Part shown: piece by piece, positions 40,545 to 49,363 of the stretch | How positions within the stretch are numbered: the first letter of the stretch is position 1 | How the letters are laid out: the number at the start of each line of letters is the position of its first letter | Assembly: GCF_001500025.1 (NCBI RefSeq) | Contig: NZ_LQIW01000034.1 | Coordinates: 124,001 to 188,000, forward strand | From: Mycobacterium sp. IS-1590 | GTDB lineage: Bacteria; Actinomycetota; Actinomycetes; Mycobacteriales; Mycobacteriaceae | DNA length: 64,000 bases | Reading direction: 5' to 3' | Notes under the pieces: model-generated | Told to the model about the DNA's origin: nothing | The model's database searches: none | Seen by the model: the letters and a program-made list of their open reading frames with translations, nothing else | Program-made: the position numbers and the translations under genes

Positions 40545-41707
40545 ACGACACGGGTCCCGTCCCTCGGCGGCCGGGGGACGACCGGGGAGTATCCGTGGTG
40601 CTCGCGGGCGGTGGTACCGCGGGACACGTCGAACCGGCGATGGCGGTGGCCGACGCCCTGACCGAACTCGTGCCCGGCGTGCGGATCACCGCCCTGGGCA
40701 CCGAGCGCGGCCTGGAGACCCGACTTGTCCCCGAACGCGGCTACCACCTCGAGCTGATCACGCCGGTGCCGCTGCCGCGCAAATTCTCCGGTGACCTCCT
40801 GCGCCTGCCCCTGCGGGTGCGGCGGGCGGTACGGCAGACCCGGGCGCTGCTCGACGAGGTCGAGGCCGACGTGGTGATCGGCTTCGGCGGTTACGTCGCG
40901 CTGCCGGCCTATCTGGCGGCGCGCAGTGTGCGCAGAAGCAGGCGCGTGCCGGTGGTGGTGCACGAGGCGAACGCCAGCGCGGGCTGGGCCAACCGGGTCG
41001 GCGCGCGCTCGGCGCGGCGGGTGCTCTCTGCCGTTGCCGACCCCGGACTGGGCCGGACCGCCGAGGTGGTGGGGGTGCCGGTGCGCGCGGCGATCACCTC
41101 CTTGGACCGCACGGCCTTACGGGCCGAGGCGCGCGCCCACTTCGGTTTCGCCCCCGACGCCCGGGTGCTGTTGGTGTTCGGCGGTTCACAGGGCGCGCAG
41201 TCGCTGAACCGGGCCGTTTCGGGGGCCGCCAAAGATCTTGCCGCGGCGGGCATTTCGGTGCTGCACGCCCACGGCCCGAAAAACACACTCGATCTGCGCG
41301 ACCCCGCCGACGGCGATCCGCCGTATGTTGCCGTGCCCTATCTGAACCGGATGGACCTCGCATACGCCGCCGCCGACGTGGCAATGTGCCGGTCCGGCGC
41401 GATGACGGTCGCCGAGCTGACCGCGGTGGGGTTACCCGCGGTGTACGTTCCGCTGCCGATCGGCAACGGCGAACAACGGCTCAACGCGCTTCCCGTGGTC
41501 GAGGCGGGCGGCGGGCTGCTCGTCGACGATGCCGATTTGTCGCCGGCTTTCGTCGCCGAGACCGTCGTCGACCTGCTCACCGACACCGGCCGGTTGCAGA
41601 CGATGACGGCCGGTGCCGCGCTGGCCGGTCACCGCGACGCGGCAAGGCGGGTTGCCGAGATCGCCATGGAGGTGGCCCGAGCCGAACCCCGAAAGGGTCT
41701 GCGGTGA
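40541..41707 (+). CDS. murG: UDP-GlcNAc:lipid I GlcNAc transferase MurG
   Basis: MurG adds GlcNAc to lipid I to make lipid II on the inner face of the membrane. The 388-residue GT28 enzyme has the glycine-rich loop LAGGGTAGHVEPA near the N-terminus, GFGGYVALPAYLAA, HEANASAGWAN, the donor-site GGSQGAQSLN and CRSGAMTVAELTA. The GTG start overlaps the ftsW stop and its stop overlaps murC, both as GTGA. Confidence 0.95.
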   Translation: MNDTGPVPRRPGDDRGVSVVLAGGGTAGHVEPAMAVADALTELVPGVRITALGTERGLETRLVPERGYHLELITPVPLPRKFSGDLLRLPLRVRRAVRQTRALLDEVEADVVIGFGGYVALPAYLAARSVRRSRRVPVVVHEANASAGWANRVGARSARRVLSAVADPGLGRTAEVVGVPVRAAITSLDRTALRAEARAHFGFAPDARVLLVFGGSQGAQSLNRAVSGAAKDLAAAGISVLHAHGPKNTLDLRDPADGDPPYVAVPYLNRMDLAYAAADVAMCRSGAMTVAELTAVGLPAVYVPLPIGNGEQRLNALPVVEAGGGLLVDDADLSPAFVAETVVDLLTDTGRLQTMTAGAALAGHRDAARRVAEIAMEVARAEPRKGLR

Positions 41708-43149
41708 AACCGAAGTCCTTGCCCGAGGAGCTGCAGCGGGTGCACATGGTGGGCATCGGCGGCGCCGGCATGTCGGGCATCGCGCGCATCCTGCTCGACC
41801 GCGGCGGGCTGGTGTCGGGTTCCGATGCCAAGGAGTCGCGGGCGGTGGCCGCACTACGGGCCCGCGGCGCCGCGGTCCGGATCGGGCACGACGCCTCCTC
41901 GCTGGACCTGCTGCCCGGCGGGCCGACCGCCGTCGTGACCACCCACGCGGCCATCCCCAAGACCAATCCCGAACTGGTGGAAGCCCGTCGACGCGGTATC
42001 CCGGTGATCCTGCGGCCGGTGGTCCTGGCCAAGCTGATGGACGGCCACACCACGCTGATGGTGACCGGAACGCACGGTAAGACCACGACGACGTCGATGC
42101 TCATCGTGGCGTTGCAGCACAGCGGGTTCGACCCGTCGTTCGCGGTCGGCGGCGATCTGGGCGAGGCGGGCACGAACGCCCACAACGGTAGCGGCGACGT
42201 CTTCGTGGCGGAGGCCGACGAAAGCGACGGCTCACTGCTGGAGTACAGCCCAGATGTCGCGGTGGTGACGAACATCGAGGCCGACCATCTGGACTTCTTC
42301 GGAAGCGCCGAAGCCTACGGCGCGGTATTCGACGACTTCGTCGAACGCCTCAAACCCGGTGGCGCGCTTGTGGTCTGCACCGACGACCCAGGCGCCGCGG
42401 CGCTCGCCGAGCGCACCGAGGAGTTGGGCATCCGCGTACTGCGCTACGGCAGCGACCCCAGCCGCCCGCTGCAGGGCACCTTGGTGAACTGGGAACAGCA
42501 TGACACCGGCGCGGTGACGCACATCCAGCTCGCCGGCGAGCCGCACCCGCGGGCGATGCGCCTGGCGGTGCCGGGGCGACACATGGCGCTCAACGCGATC
42601 GGCGCGACGCTCGCGGCGGTCGAGGCGGGGGCGCCGGTCGATGCGGTGCTCGACGGGCTGGCCGGTTTCGAAGGGGTGCGGCGCCGGTTCGAGTTGGTCG
42701 GAGAAGCCAACGGTGTGCGGGTCTTCGACGACTACGCGCACCATCCGACCGAGGTGCGTGCCACCCTCGGTGCGCTGCGGACCGTCACCGAGCAGGCCGG
42801 TGGTCGTTCGATCGTCGTCTTCCAGCCCCATTTGTATTCGCGCACACAGACATTCGCACGCGAATTCGGACAGGCGCTCGACGCGGCCGACGAGGTGTTC
42901 GTGCTCGACGTCTACGCCGCTCGCGAGCAGCCGGTCGCCGGGGTCAGCGGCGCAAGCATCGTCGAGCACGTCAGCGTGCCGGGGACCTATGTGCCGGACT
43001 TCTCGGCGGTGTCGGCGCGGGTGGCCGAGGCCGCCGCGCCAGGCGACGTCGTCGTCACGATGGGGGCCGGTGACGTCACGATGCTCGGCCCGGAGATCCT
43101 CACCGCGCTGCGCGTCAAGGCCAACCGGAGCACACCGGGGTCGCGATGA
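41704..43149 (+). CDS. murC: UDP-MurNAc:L-alanine ligase MurC
   Basis: MurC starts the stem peptide by adding L-alanine to UDP-MurNAc. From the GTG at 41704 it has 481 residues, with the N-terminal HMVGIGGAGMSGIARIL, the ATP loop VTGTHGKTTTTSM, EADESDGSLLEY and DDYAHHPTEVRATL. The upstream continuation of the frame lies within murG and is shadow. The stop overlaps the ftsQ ATG by four bases. Confidence 0.95.
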   Translation: MKPKSLPEELQRVHMVGIGGAGMSGIARILLDRGGLVSGSDAKESRAVAALRARGAAVRIGHDASSLDLLPGGPTAVVTTHAAIPKTNPELVEARRRGIPVILRPVVLAKLMDGHTTLMVTGTHGKTTTTSMLIVALQHSGFDPSFAVGGDLGEAGTNAHNGSGDVFVAEADESDGSLLEYSPDVAVVTNIEADHLDFFGSAEAYGAVFDDFVERLKPGGALVVCTDDPGAAALAERTEELGIRVLRYGSDPSRPLQGTLVNWEQHDTGAVTHIQLAGEPHPRAMRLAVPGRHMALNAIGATLAAVEAGAPVDAVLDGLAGFEGVRRRFELVGEANGVRVFDDYAHHPTEVRATLGALRTVTEQAGGRSIVVFQPHLYSRTQTFAREFGQALDAADEVFVLDVYAAREQPVAGVSGASIVEHVSVPGTYVPDFSAVSARVAEAAAPGDVVVTMGAGDVTMLGPEILTALRVKANRSTPGSR

Positions 43150-44093
43150 CCGGGCCGAGCGACCGTGACCCGGAGCCCCACGAGCCCCCCGAGCCCGCTG
43201 TGGAGCCCGAGCCGCAGCAGGACGCGCCGCGGCAGGAGACGCCGCAAGAGGCGGAAACACCGCCCGAGGCAACGGATTTCGAAGGTCCGCGCCGGCGCGC
43301 GCGTCGCGAGCGCGAGGAGCGCCGCGCGGCCCAGGCCCGTGCGATGGCGATCGAGGAGGCCCGCAGGGAGGCCAAGCGGCGTGCTCTGGGCAAGCCCGCG
43401 GACCAGACCCGAAAGCTGCGGCGAGGAACCGTCCGCGGCCTGAAGGTGCTGATGTGGTCGGCGCTGATCAGCGTCATCGTCGTCGGACTCGGGCTGGTGC
43501 TGTATTTCACCCCGGTCATGGCGGTGCGCAACACGGTGGTCACCGGTGTGGGCGCGGTGACACAGGAGGAGATCGTCGCGGCGGCGGCCGTCGCGCCGGG
43601 CACGCCGCTGCTGCAGGTGAACACCGACAGCGTCGCCGAACGGGTGGCCGCGATCCGGCGGATCGCCAGCGCGCGGGTTCAGCGCCAGTACCCGTCGACC
43701 TTGCGGATCACCGTCGTGGAGCGAGTGCCGGTGGTGGTCAAGGACTATCCGGACGGACCGCACCTGTTCGACCGCGACGGCGTCGACTTCGCGATCGGCC
43801 CTCCGCCGCCGGGGGTGCCCTACCTCGACACCGAGAACCCCGGTCCCAACGACGAACCGACCAAGGCGGCGCTGCAGGTGATGACGTCGCTGCGCCCGGA
43901 GGTCGCCGCGCAGGTCGCCCGCGTCGCGGCCCCCTCGGTCGCGGCCATCACCCTGCAGCTCATCGACGGCAGGGAGGTGGTGTGGGGGACCACCGACCGA
44001 ACCGAGGAGAAGGCACTCAAACTCGGGGCGCTGCTCACTCAGCCGGGTAAGACCTACGACGTGTCGAGTCCCGACCTGCCGACGGTGAAATGA
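43146..44093 (+). CDS. ftsQ: Cell division protein FtsQ
   Basis: FtsQ is a bitopic divisome scaffold. The 315-residue protein has a long charged cytoplasmic region (1-98), one membrane helix at about 99-121, a POTRA domain (FTPVMAVRNTVVTGVGAVTQ onward) and a beta domain. Length equals Rv2151c. It is the last gene of the overlapping dcw run; a 180-base gap with its own promoter region separates it from ftsZ. Confidence 0.93.
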   Translation: MTGPSDRDPEPHEPPEPAVEPEPQQDAPRQETPQEAETPPEATDFEGPRRRARREREERRAAQARAMAIEEARREAKRRALGKPADQTRKLRRGTVRGLKVLMWSALISVIVVGLGLVLYFTPVMAVRNTVVTGVGAVTQEEIVAAAAVAPGTPLLQVNTDSVAERVAAIRRIASARVQRQYPSTLRITVVERVPVVVKDYPDGPHLFDRDGVDFAIGPPPPGVPYLDTENPGPNDEPTKAALQVMTSLRPEVAAQVARVAAPSVAAITLQLIDGREVVWGTTDRTEEKALKLGALLTQPGKTYDVSSPDLPTVK

Positions 44094-44186
44094 CCGGACG
44101 TTGCACGAAAAATTTGTCGCGCGTGTCGGCGCGCCTGCATCGCTAGGTCGCGACCTCGCCCTACCGTTCTGGTTGCGCGGAACAAC

Positions 44187-44224
44187 TTGACATAACTATA
44201 ACCCTCTGGTTGAGGTTTAGGGTT
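44187..44224 (+). promoter_or_regulatory. ftsZ promoter region with inverted repeat
   Basis: This AT-rich stretch in the ftsQ-ftsZ gap contains TTGACA (44187-44192), TATAAC (44197-44202) and TAGGGT (44218-44223), several possible core promoter elements. The last two flank an inverted repeat with arms AACCCT (44200-44205) and AGGGTT (44219-44224). A ribosome site GGGAGGAAGGG follows near 44258. Known mycobacterial ftsZ regions carry multiple promoters, which fits. Which hexamers pair cannot be decided by eye. Confidence 0.5.
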
Positions 44225-44273
44225 TGCCAAAAGGTCGGCGTGTCGTCGGACAACTTGGGAGGAAGGGATCGCG

Positions 44274-45413
44274 ATGACCCCCCCACACAACTACCTCGCC
44301 GTCATCAAGGTGGTCGGCATCGGTGGCGGCGGAGTCAATGCCGTCAACCGGATGATCGAGCAGGGCCTCAAAGGCGTGGAGTTCATCGCCATCAACACCG
44401 ACGCCCAGGCGTTGTTGATGAGCGACGCCGACGTCAAGCTCGATGTCGGCCGTGACTCCACACGCGGTCTCGGCGCGGGCGCCGACCCCGAGGTGGGGCG
44501 TAAGGCCGCCGAAGACGCCAAGGACGACATCGAGGAACTGCTGCGCGGCGCCGACATGGTGTTCGTCACGGCGGGCGAAGGTGGCGGCACCGGCACGGGT
44601 GGCGCGCCGGTGGTGGCGTCGATCGCGCGCAAGCTCGGCGCGTTGACCGTCGGCGTGGTGACACGGCCGTTCTCGTTCGAGGGCAAGCGGCGCAGTAACC
44701 AGGCCGAGAACGGAATCCAGGCGCTGCGGGAGAGCTGCGACACGCTCATCGTGATCCCAAACGACCGTCTGCTGCAGATGGGCGATGCCGCGGTGTCGCT
44801 GATGGACGCGTTCCGCAGCGCCGACGAGGTGCTGCTCAACGGTGTCCAGGGCATCACCGACCTGATCACCACGCCCGGCCTGATCAACGTCGACTTCGCC
44901 GACGTCAAGGGCGTGATGAGCGGGGCGGGCACGGCGCTGATGGGCATCGGTTCCGCGCGCGGTGACGGCCGTGCGCTCAAAGCCGCCGAGATCGCGATCA
45001 ACTCGCCGCTGCTGGAGGCGTCGATGGAGGGGGCGCAGGGTGTGCTGCTCTCGGTCGCGGGCGGCAGCGATCTGGGCCTGTTCGAGATCAACGAGGCCGC
45101 GTCGCTGGTGCAGGACTCCGCTCATCCCGACGCGAACATCATCTTCGGCACGGTGATCGACGACTCGCTCGGCGACGAGGTGCGGGTCACGGTGATCGCG
45201 GCGGGCTTCGACTCCGCCGGTCCGGGACGCAAACCGGTGGTCAGCCCGGCCGAAGGCCAGGGGATCGTCCCGGGTAAGGCCGGCAAGGTGAGCACATCGC
45301 TGTTCGAGCCCGCCGATCCGGCGAGCGTGCCGGTCCACACCAACGGCGCGACGGTCAGTATCGGCGGGGACGATGACGACGACGTCGACGTGCCGCCGTT
45401 CATGCGCCACTGA
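44274..45413 (+). CDS. ftsZ: Cell division tubulin homologue FtsZ
   Basis: FtsZ polymerises with GTP into the Z ring. The 379-residue protein has the tubulin signature GGGTGTG at about 103-109, the T7-loop region NVDFADVKGVMSG, and the conserved C-terminal peptide DDDVDVPPFMRH that binds SepF, FtsW and other partners. Length equals the M. tuberculosis protein. It has its own promoter region and strong ribosome site; pgeF follows after 19 bases. Confidence 0.98.
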   Translation: MTPPHNYLAVIKVVGIGGGGVNAVNRMIEQGLKGVEFIAINTDAQALLMSDADVKLDVGRDSTRGLGAGADPEVGRKAAEDAKDDIEELLRGADMVFVTAGEGGGTGTGGAPVVASIARKLGALTVGVVTRPFSFEGKRRSNQAENGIQALRESCDTLIVIPNDRLLQMGDAAVSLMDAFRSADEVLLNGVQGITDLITTPGLINVDFADVKGVMSGAGTALMGIGSARGDGRALKAAEIAINSPLLEASMEGAQGVLLSVAGGSDLGLFEINEAASLVQDSAHPDANIIFGTVIDDSLGDEVRVTVIAAGFDSAGPGRKPVVSPAEGQGIVPGKAGKVSTSLFEPADPASVPVHTNGATVSIGGDDDDDVDVPPFMRH

Positions 45414-45432
45414 TCCGGTAATACTGGCGACC

Positions 45433-46140
45433 GTGACGGCTCGCATACGGCGCGTGACCACGACACGGGCCGGCGGCGTCTCCGCGCCGCCGTTCGACAC
45501 CTTCAACCTGGGCGATCACGTCGGCGACGATCCGGCGGCCGTGGCCGCCAACCGCAAACGGCTCGGCGACGCCATCGGATTGGGCGACGACGCAATCGTG
45601 TGGATGGATCAGGTGCACGGCGATCACGTCGTCGTGGTCGACGAAGCCCCGGATCGACCTTTCGAGAAAACTGACGCATTGGTCACCGCCACACCGCGAT
45701 TGGCTTTGGCGGTGGTGACCGCCGATTGCGTTCCGGTGTTATTGGCCGACGCCCGCGCGGGCGTGGTGGCCGCCGTGCACGCCGGGCGCGTCGGTGCGCA
45801 CAAGGGGGTCGTCGCGCGCACCGTCGAGGTGATGTTGTCGCTCGGCGCGCACGCCGAGGACATCTCGGCATTGCTCGGTCCCGCGGCGAGCGGGCGCAAT
45901 TACGAGGTCCCCGCGGCCATGGCCGCCGAGGTCGAAGCGGCGTTGCCCGGCAGCCGCACGACGAGCGCCAAGAACACTCCCGCGCTGGACCTGCGAGCCG
46001 GAATCCACCGGCAATTAACGACTTTGGGCGTCACCGCCATCGACGTCGATCCTCGCTGCACGGTCGAGGACCGCAACCTGTTCAGCCATCGACGCGACGC
46101 CCCGACCGGACGGCTGGCCTCGCTGGTGTGGATGGAGTGA
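45433..46140 (+). CDS. pgeF: YfiH/PgeF (DUF152, laccase-domain) protein
   Basis: The 235-residue protein belongs to the multicopper-oxidase-like YfiH family. In other bacteria members hydrolyse misincorporated L-Ser from peptidoglycan precursors or act on purine nucleosides. The metal-site residues are visible in MDQVHGDHV, VVTADCVPVLL and AVHAGRVG. I start at the GTG at 45433 since the extension upstream lies in ftsZ. The stop overlaps the next gene as GTGA. The position after ftsZ fits a peptidoglycan quality-control role (inference). Confidence 0.86.
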   Translation: MTARIRRVTTTRAGGVSAPPFDTFNLGDHVGDDPAAVAANRKRLGDAIGLGDDAIVWMDQVHGDHVVVVDEAPDRPFEKTDALVTATPRLALAVVTADCVPVLLADARAGVVAAVHAGRVGAHKGVVARTVEVMLSLGAHAEDISALLGPAASGRNYEVPAAMAAEVEAALPGSRTTSAKNTPALDLRAGIHRQLTTLGVTAIDVDPRCTVEDRNLFSHRRDAPTGRLASLVWME

Positions 46141-46940
46141 GCGACACCGTGCCGTCATCCCGCGCAGCCGAGCTGAGCGAAGCGCTGGCGGCCGTGCGCA
46201 AACGGCTCGCCGCCGCCGCCGGTGCCGCGGGACGCGAAATCACCGAAATTGAATTGTTACCGGTAACCAAATTCTTCCCCGCCGACGATGTCGTTATTCT
46301 TCGTCGTTTGGGTTGCGAGGCTTTCGGTGAATCACGCGAACAGGAAGCGTCGAATAAAGTCTCAGAAATCGCTTCCATTCCGGATATCGGACCCATTCGC
46401 TGGCACATGGTCGGGCGGATACAGCGCAATAAAGCGCGGTCCATTGCCGGTTGGGCGTACGCGGCGCATTCGGTCGACACCCGCAGGTTGATCGAGGCGC
46501 TGAGCCGCGCGGCGTCCACCGCGCTCGACGAGGGCAGACGAAGTGAACCGCTGCGCGTCTTCATCCAGCTGAGCCTCGACGGGGACGAGAGCCGCGGCGG
46601 TGTCGACATCGACAGGCCCGACGCCGTCGACGAGCTGTGCGCCGCCGCGCACGCCGCATCCGGGTTGGCGTTCGCCGGCCTGATGGCGATTCCTCCGCTC
46701 GGCGAGGACGCGGACGCGGCGTTCGCGCGCGTGAACGCCGAGTACAAGAGGGTCCAGGCCGGTTTCGCGCAGCGCCTGGAGTTGTCGGCGGGGATGTCGA
46801 ACGATCTCGAAGCGGCGGTCAAACACGGCTCGACATGTGTGCGTGTCGGTACCGCGTTATTGGGACAACGTCCTTTACCGTCACCAGAAGTAGTCACTCC
46901 AGTCACATCTTCATCACAGACACCAGAGTCCAGGGCATGA
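46137..46940 (+). CDS. YggS/PROSC-type pyridoxal phosphate homeostasis protein
   Basis: The 267-residue protein is a single-domain PLP-binding TIM barrel with the PLP lysine in ELLPVTKFFP, the HMVGRIQRNK motif and SAGMSNDLEAAVKHGSTCVRVG near the end. Members control PLP supply and have no known catalytic activity. The GTG overlaps the pgeF stop by four bases. Bases about 46240-46440 are near 53% GC and use AT-ending codons, unlike the rest of the gene. Confidence 0.9.
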   Translation: MSDTVPSSRAAELSEALAAVRKRLAAAAGAAGREITEIELLPVTKFFPADDVVILRRLGCEAFGESREQEASNKVSEIASIPDIGPIRWHMVGRIQRNKARSIAGWAYAAHSVDTRRLIEALSRAASTALDEGRRSEPLRVFIQLSLDGDESRGGVDIDRPDAVDELCAAAHAASGLAFAGLMAIPPLGEDADAAFARVNAEYKRVQAGFAQRLELSAGMSNDLEAAVKHGSTCVRVGTALLGQRPLPSPEVVTPVTSSSQTPESRA

Positions 46941-46953
46941 GAAGGGTCGAACG

Positions 46954-47589
46954 ATGAGCACACTTCACAAGGTCAAGGCCTACTTCGGTATGGCCCCGAT
47001 GGATGACTACGACGACGAGTACTACGAGGACGACGACCGCGGCGCCTCCCGTGGATATTCGCGCCGTAGTAGAGACGACCACTTCGACGACGAGGGCTAC
47101 GGTCCGGGACACCGCGGTTACGACGACCGCGACTACGACGACGCGCCCGGCGGTTACCGCGGTTACGAGGATCGTTTCGAGCCGAGACTGCGCGCACCGC
47201 GCGAGTTCGAGCGTCCCGCACCACGTTTCGCGCCGATGCGCGGTGCCACCCGCGGCGCGCTGGCCATGGACCCCCGCAGGATGGCCGAGTTGTTCGAGGC
47301 CGGCAGCCCGCTGGCGAAGATCACCACGCTGCGGCCCAAGGATTACAGCGAGGCCCGCACCATCGGCGAACGGTTCCGTGACGGAACCCCGGTGATCATG
47401 GACCTGGTGTCGATGGACAACGCCGACGCCAAGCGCCTCGTCGACTTCGCCGCAGGCCTGGCATTCGCGCTGCGGGGCTCGTTCGACAAGGTCGCCACGA
47501 AGGTTTTCCTGCTGTCTCCGGCAGACATCGACGTGACGGCCGAGGAGCGGCGCCGCATCGCCGAGGCCGGCTTCTACTCCTATCAGTAG
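46954..47589 (+). CDS. sepF: Cell division protein SepF
   Basis: SepF anchors FtsZ to the membrane. The 211-residue protein has an N-terminal amphipathic helix (MSTLHKVKAYFGM), a disordered Asp/Tyr/Arg-rich linker at about 15-85, and the C-terminal SepF (DUF552) domain at about 100-205. AGAAGGG lies eight bases before the ATG. Actinobacteria lack FtsA and ZipA, so SepF is the essential membrane tether. Confidence 0.95.
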   Translation: MSTLHKVKAYFGMAPMDDYDDEYYEDDDRGASRGYSRRSRDDHFDDEGYGPGHRGYDDRDYDDAPGGYRGYEDRFEPRLRAPREFERPAPRFAPMRGATRGALAMDPRRMAELFEAGSPLAKITTLRPKDYSEARTIGERFRDGTPVIMDLVSMDNADAKRLVDFAAGLAFALRGSFDKVATKVFLLSPADIDVTAEERRRIAEAGFYSYQ

Positions 47590-47699
47590 GCGCCTCGCCG
47601 ACGGGTAGGCTGGCGTCGCGTGCGGGCTTGAGCGCGACCCTGCCTGTATCGAGCCTGTTGTAGAAGTCACACCTGTGCCCGTAGTGAGGACCGTCGGCG

Positions 47700-47990
47700 T
47701 TGTCGCTCTTCTTTGAAATCCTGGGCTTCGCCCTGTTCGTCTTCTGGCTGCTGCTGATCGCGCGGGTCGTGGTCGAGTTCATCCGCTCGTTCTCCCGGGA
47801 CTGGCACCCCAAGGGCGCCACCGTGGTGATCCTCGAGATCATCATGACGCTGACCGACCCGCCGGTGAAGCTGCTGCGGCGGCTCATTCCCCAGCTCACG
47901 ATAGGTGCGGTGCGGTTCGACCTGTCGATCATGGTGCTGCTGCTGGTCGCCTTCATCGGCATGCAACTGGCCTTCGGCGCAGCGGCCTGA
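47700..47990 (+). CDS. YggT-family membrane protein, Rv2146c-like
   Basis: The 96-residue protein has two membrane helices separated by the conserved segment SRDWHPKGATVVILE and TDPPVKLLRRLIPQ, typical of YggT. Length equals Rv2146c. The start is a TTG; the GTG upstream is in another frame. The gene lies between sepF and wag31 in nearly all actinobacteria, which suggests a role in membrane or wall organisation, but the function is not established. Confidence 0.88.
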   Translation: MSLFFEILGFALFVFWLLLIARVVVEFIRSFSRDWHPKGATVVILEIIMTLTDPPVKLLRRLIPQLTIGAVRFDLSIMVLLLVAFIGMQLAFGAAA

Positions 47991-48063
47991 GACCACGCAC
48001 GCAACGGACCTTTGCCCGGAAGAAATTGAGCGACGGAATGGTCGCGGGGTCTCCGGCCGTGTT

Positions 48064-48084
48064 TGAAATTCGCTCTTAATTTCA
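48064..48084. repeat. AT-rich perfect inverted repeat upstream of wag31
   Basis: The arms TGAAATT (48064-48070) and AATTTCA (48078-48084) are perfect seven-base complements separated by seven bases. It lies in the 206-base gap between the yggT-like gene and wag31, about 110 bases before the wag31 start. There is no T run after it, so it is more likely an operator than an intrinsic terminator. Confidence 0.6.
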
Positions 48085-48149
48085 TCCTCTTCTGCTACGG
48101 CCGCGGCTGGTGTGACAGGATGGACGCCAGTTACGTTCCACCCACGCTC

Positions 48150-48155
48150 TACACT
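48150..48155 (+). promoter_or_regulatory. Candidate -10 box of wag31
   Basis: TACACT fits TANNNT and would give a transcript start about 35 bases before the wag31 ATG. A clear -35 was not identified. Confidence 0.36.
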
Positions 48156-48196
48156 TTGAGACCGGTTGACTGTCCAGACTTCAATAGGGGGCGACA

Positions 48197-49000
48197 ATGC
48201 CGCTCACACCCGCCGACGTTCACAACGTCGCGTTCAGCAAGCCACCCATTGGCAAGCGCGGCTACAACGAGGACGAGGTTGACGCCTTCCTCGATCTGGT
48301 CGAGAACGAGCTGACGCGGCTCATCGAGGAGAACACCGATCTCCGGCAGCGTGTCGCCGAGCTGGACCAGGAGTTGGCTGCTGCCCGCTCCGGCGGCGGT
48401 GGGCAGTCGACACAGGCCATGCCCGTCTACGAGCAGCCCGCCCCCGAGCCCGCTCCGACGCCGCAGCCGGTCTACGAGGCGCCCTCGGCCCAGGCCAGTG
48501 AGGACCAGGCGTTGAAGGCGGCCAAGGTGTTGAGCCTCGCGCAGGACACGGCGGACCGGTTGACCAGCACCGCCAAGGCCGAGTCGGAGAAGCTGCTCGC
48601 CGACGCGCGGGCACAGGCCGACGCCCTGGTGAGCGAGGCGCGGCAGACCGCCGAGACCACCGTCGCGGATGCTCGCCAGCGCGCCGACGCGATGCTGGCC
48701 GACGCCCAGACCCGCTCGGAAGCGCAACTGCGCCAGGCGCAGGAGAAGGCCGACGCCCTGCAGGCCGACGCGGAGCGCAAGCACTCCGAGATCATGGGCA
48801 CCATCAATCAGCAGCGCACGGTGCTGGAGGGTCGCCTCGAACAGTTGCGCACGTTCGAGCGTGAGTACCGCACCCGGCTCAAGACCTATCTGGAGTCCCA
48901 GCTCGAGGAGCTCGGCCAGCGCGGTTCGGCCGCGCCCGTCGACTCGAGCGCCGGAAACGACGGTGGCGGCTTCAATCAGTTCAACCGGGGAAACAACTGA
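48197..49000 (+). CDS. wag31: Polar growth scaffold Wag31 (DivIVA)
   Basis: Wag31 is a coiled-coil protein that gathers at the cell poles and directs tip growth. The 267-residue protein starts with the DivIVA membrane-binding domain (MPLTPADVHNVAFSKPP), has a low-complexity linker at about 60-105, and a long Ala/Gln/Glu-rich coiled coil at about 105-245. T72 in GQSTQAMP corresponds to the PknA/PknB phosphosite T73 of M. tuberculosis. AGGGGG precedes the ATG. Confidence 0.97.
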   Translation: MPLTPADVHNVAFSKPPIGKRGYNEDEVDAFLDLVENELTRLIEENTDLRQRVAELDQELAAARSGGGGQSTQAMPVYEQPAPEPAPTPQPVYEAPSAQASEDQALKAAKVLSLAQDTADRLTSTAKAESEKLLADARAQADALVSEARQTAETTVADARQRADAMLADAQTRSEAQLRQAQEKADALQADAERKHSEIMGTINQQRTVLEGRLEQLRTFEREYRTRLKTYLESQLEELGQRGSAAPVDSSAGNDGGGFNQFNRGNN

Positions 49001-49026
49001 ACCCCGGTTTGGCCTAGGGTTGATCA

Positions 49027-49347
49027 ATGCTGATCGTTGCGCTCGTCCTCGCTGTCATCGGCCTCGCGGCGCTGGTGACAGCGGTTGTCACCAGCAATGA
49101 ACTGATCGCCTGGGTCTGTATCGCGGCCAGCGTGATCGGTGTCGTGCTTCTGATCGTCGATGCGGTGCGGGAGCGGTCGGGCCGCAAGGCCGACACGGCC
49201 GCCGACGCTCCGACCGATGCCGACCCGGAGTATTACGAGGACTATCCCGACGATCAGACCGAGCAACCCGAATACGCGGGCGAGCCCGGCGCCGACGACG
49301 AGACCACGGTCGTCGAACAAGCAGACTCCGGCGAAGACCGACGTTAA
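49027..49347 (+). CDS. Small two-helix membrane protein, Rv2144c-like
   Basis: The 106-residue protein has two membrane helices at about residues 2-22 and 27-46, followed by a strongly acidic cytoplasmic tail rich in Asp, Glu and Tyr. No enzymatic motif is present. It follows wag31 by 26 bases and converges on the phosphoribosyltransferase gene. Conserved at this place in mycobacteria; function unknown. Confidence 0.78.
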   Translation: MLIVALVLAVIGLAALVTAVVTSNELIAWVCIAASVIGVVLLIVDAVRERSGRKADTAADAPTDADPEYYEDYPDDQTEQPEYAGEPGADDETTVVEQADSGEDRR

Positions 49348-49363
49348 ACCGTTGCAACCCTTG

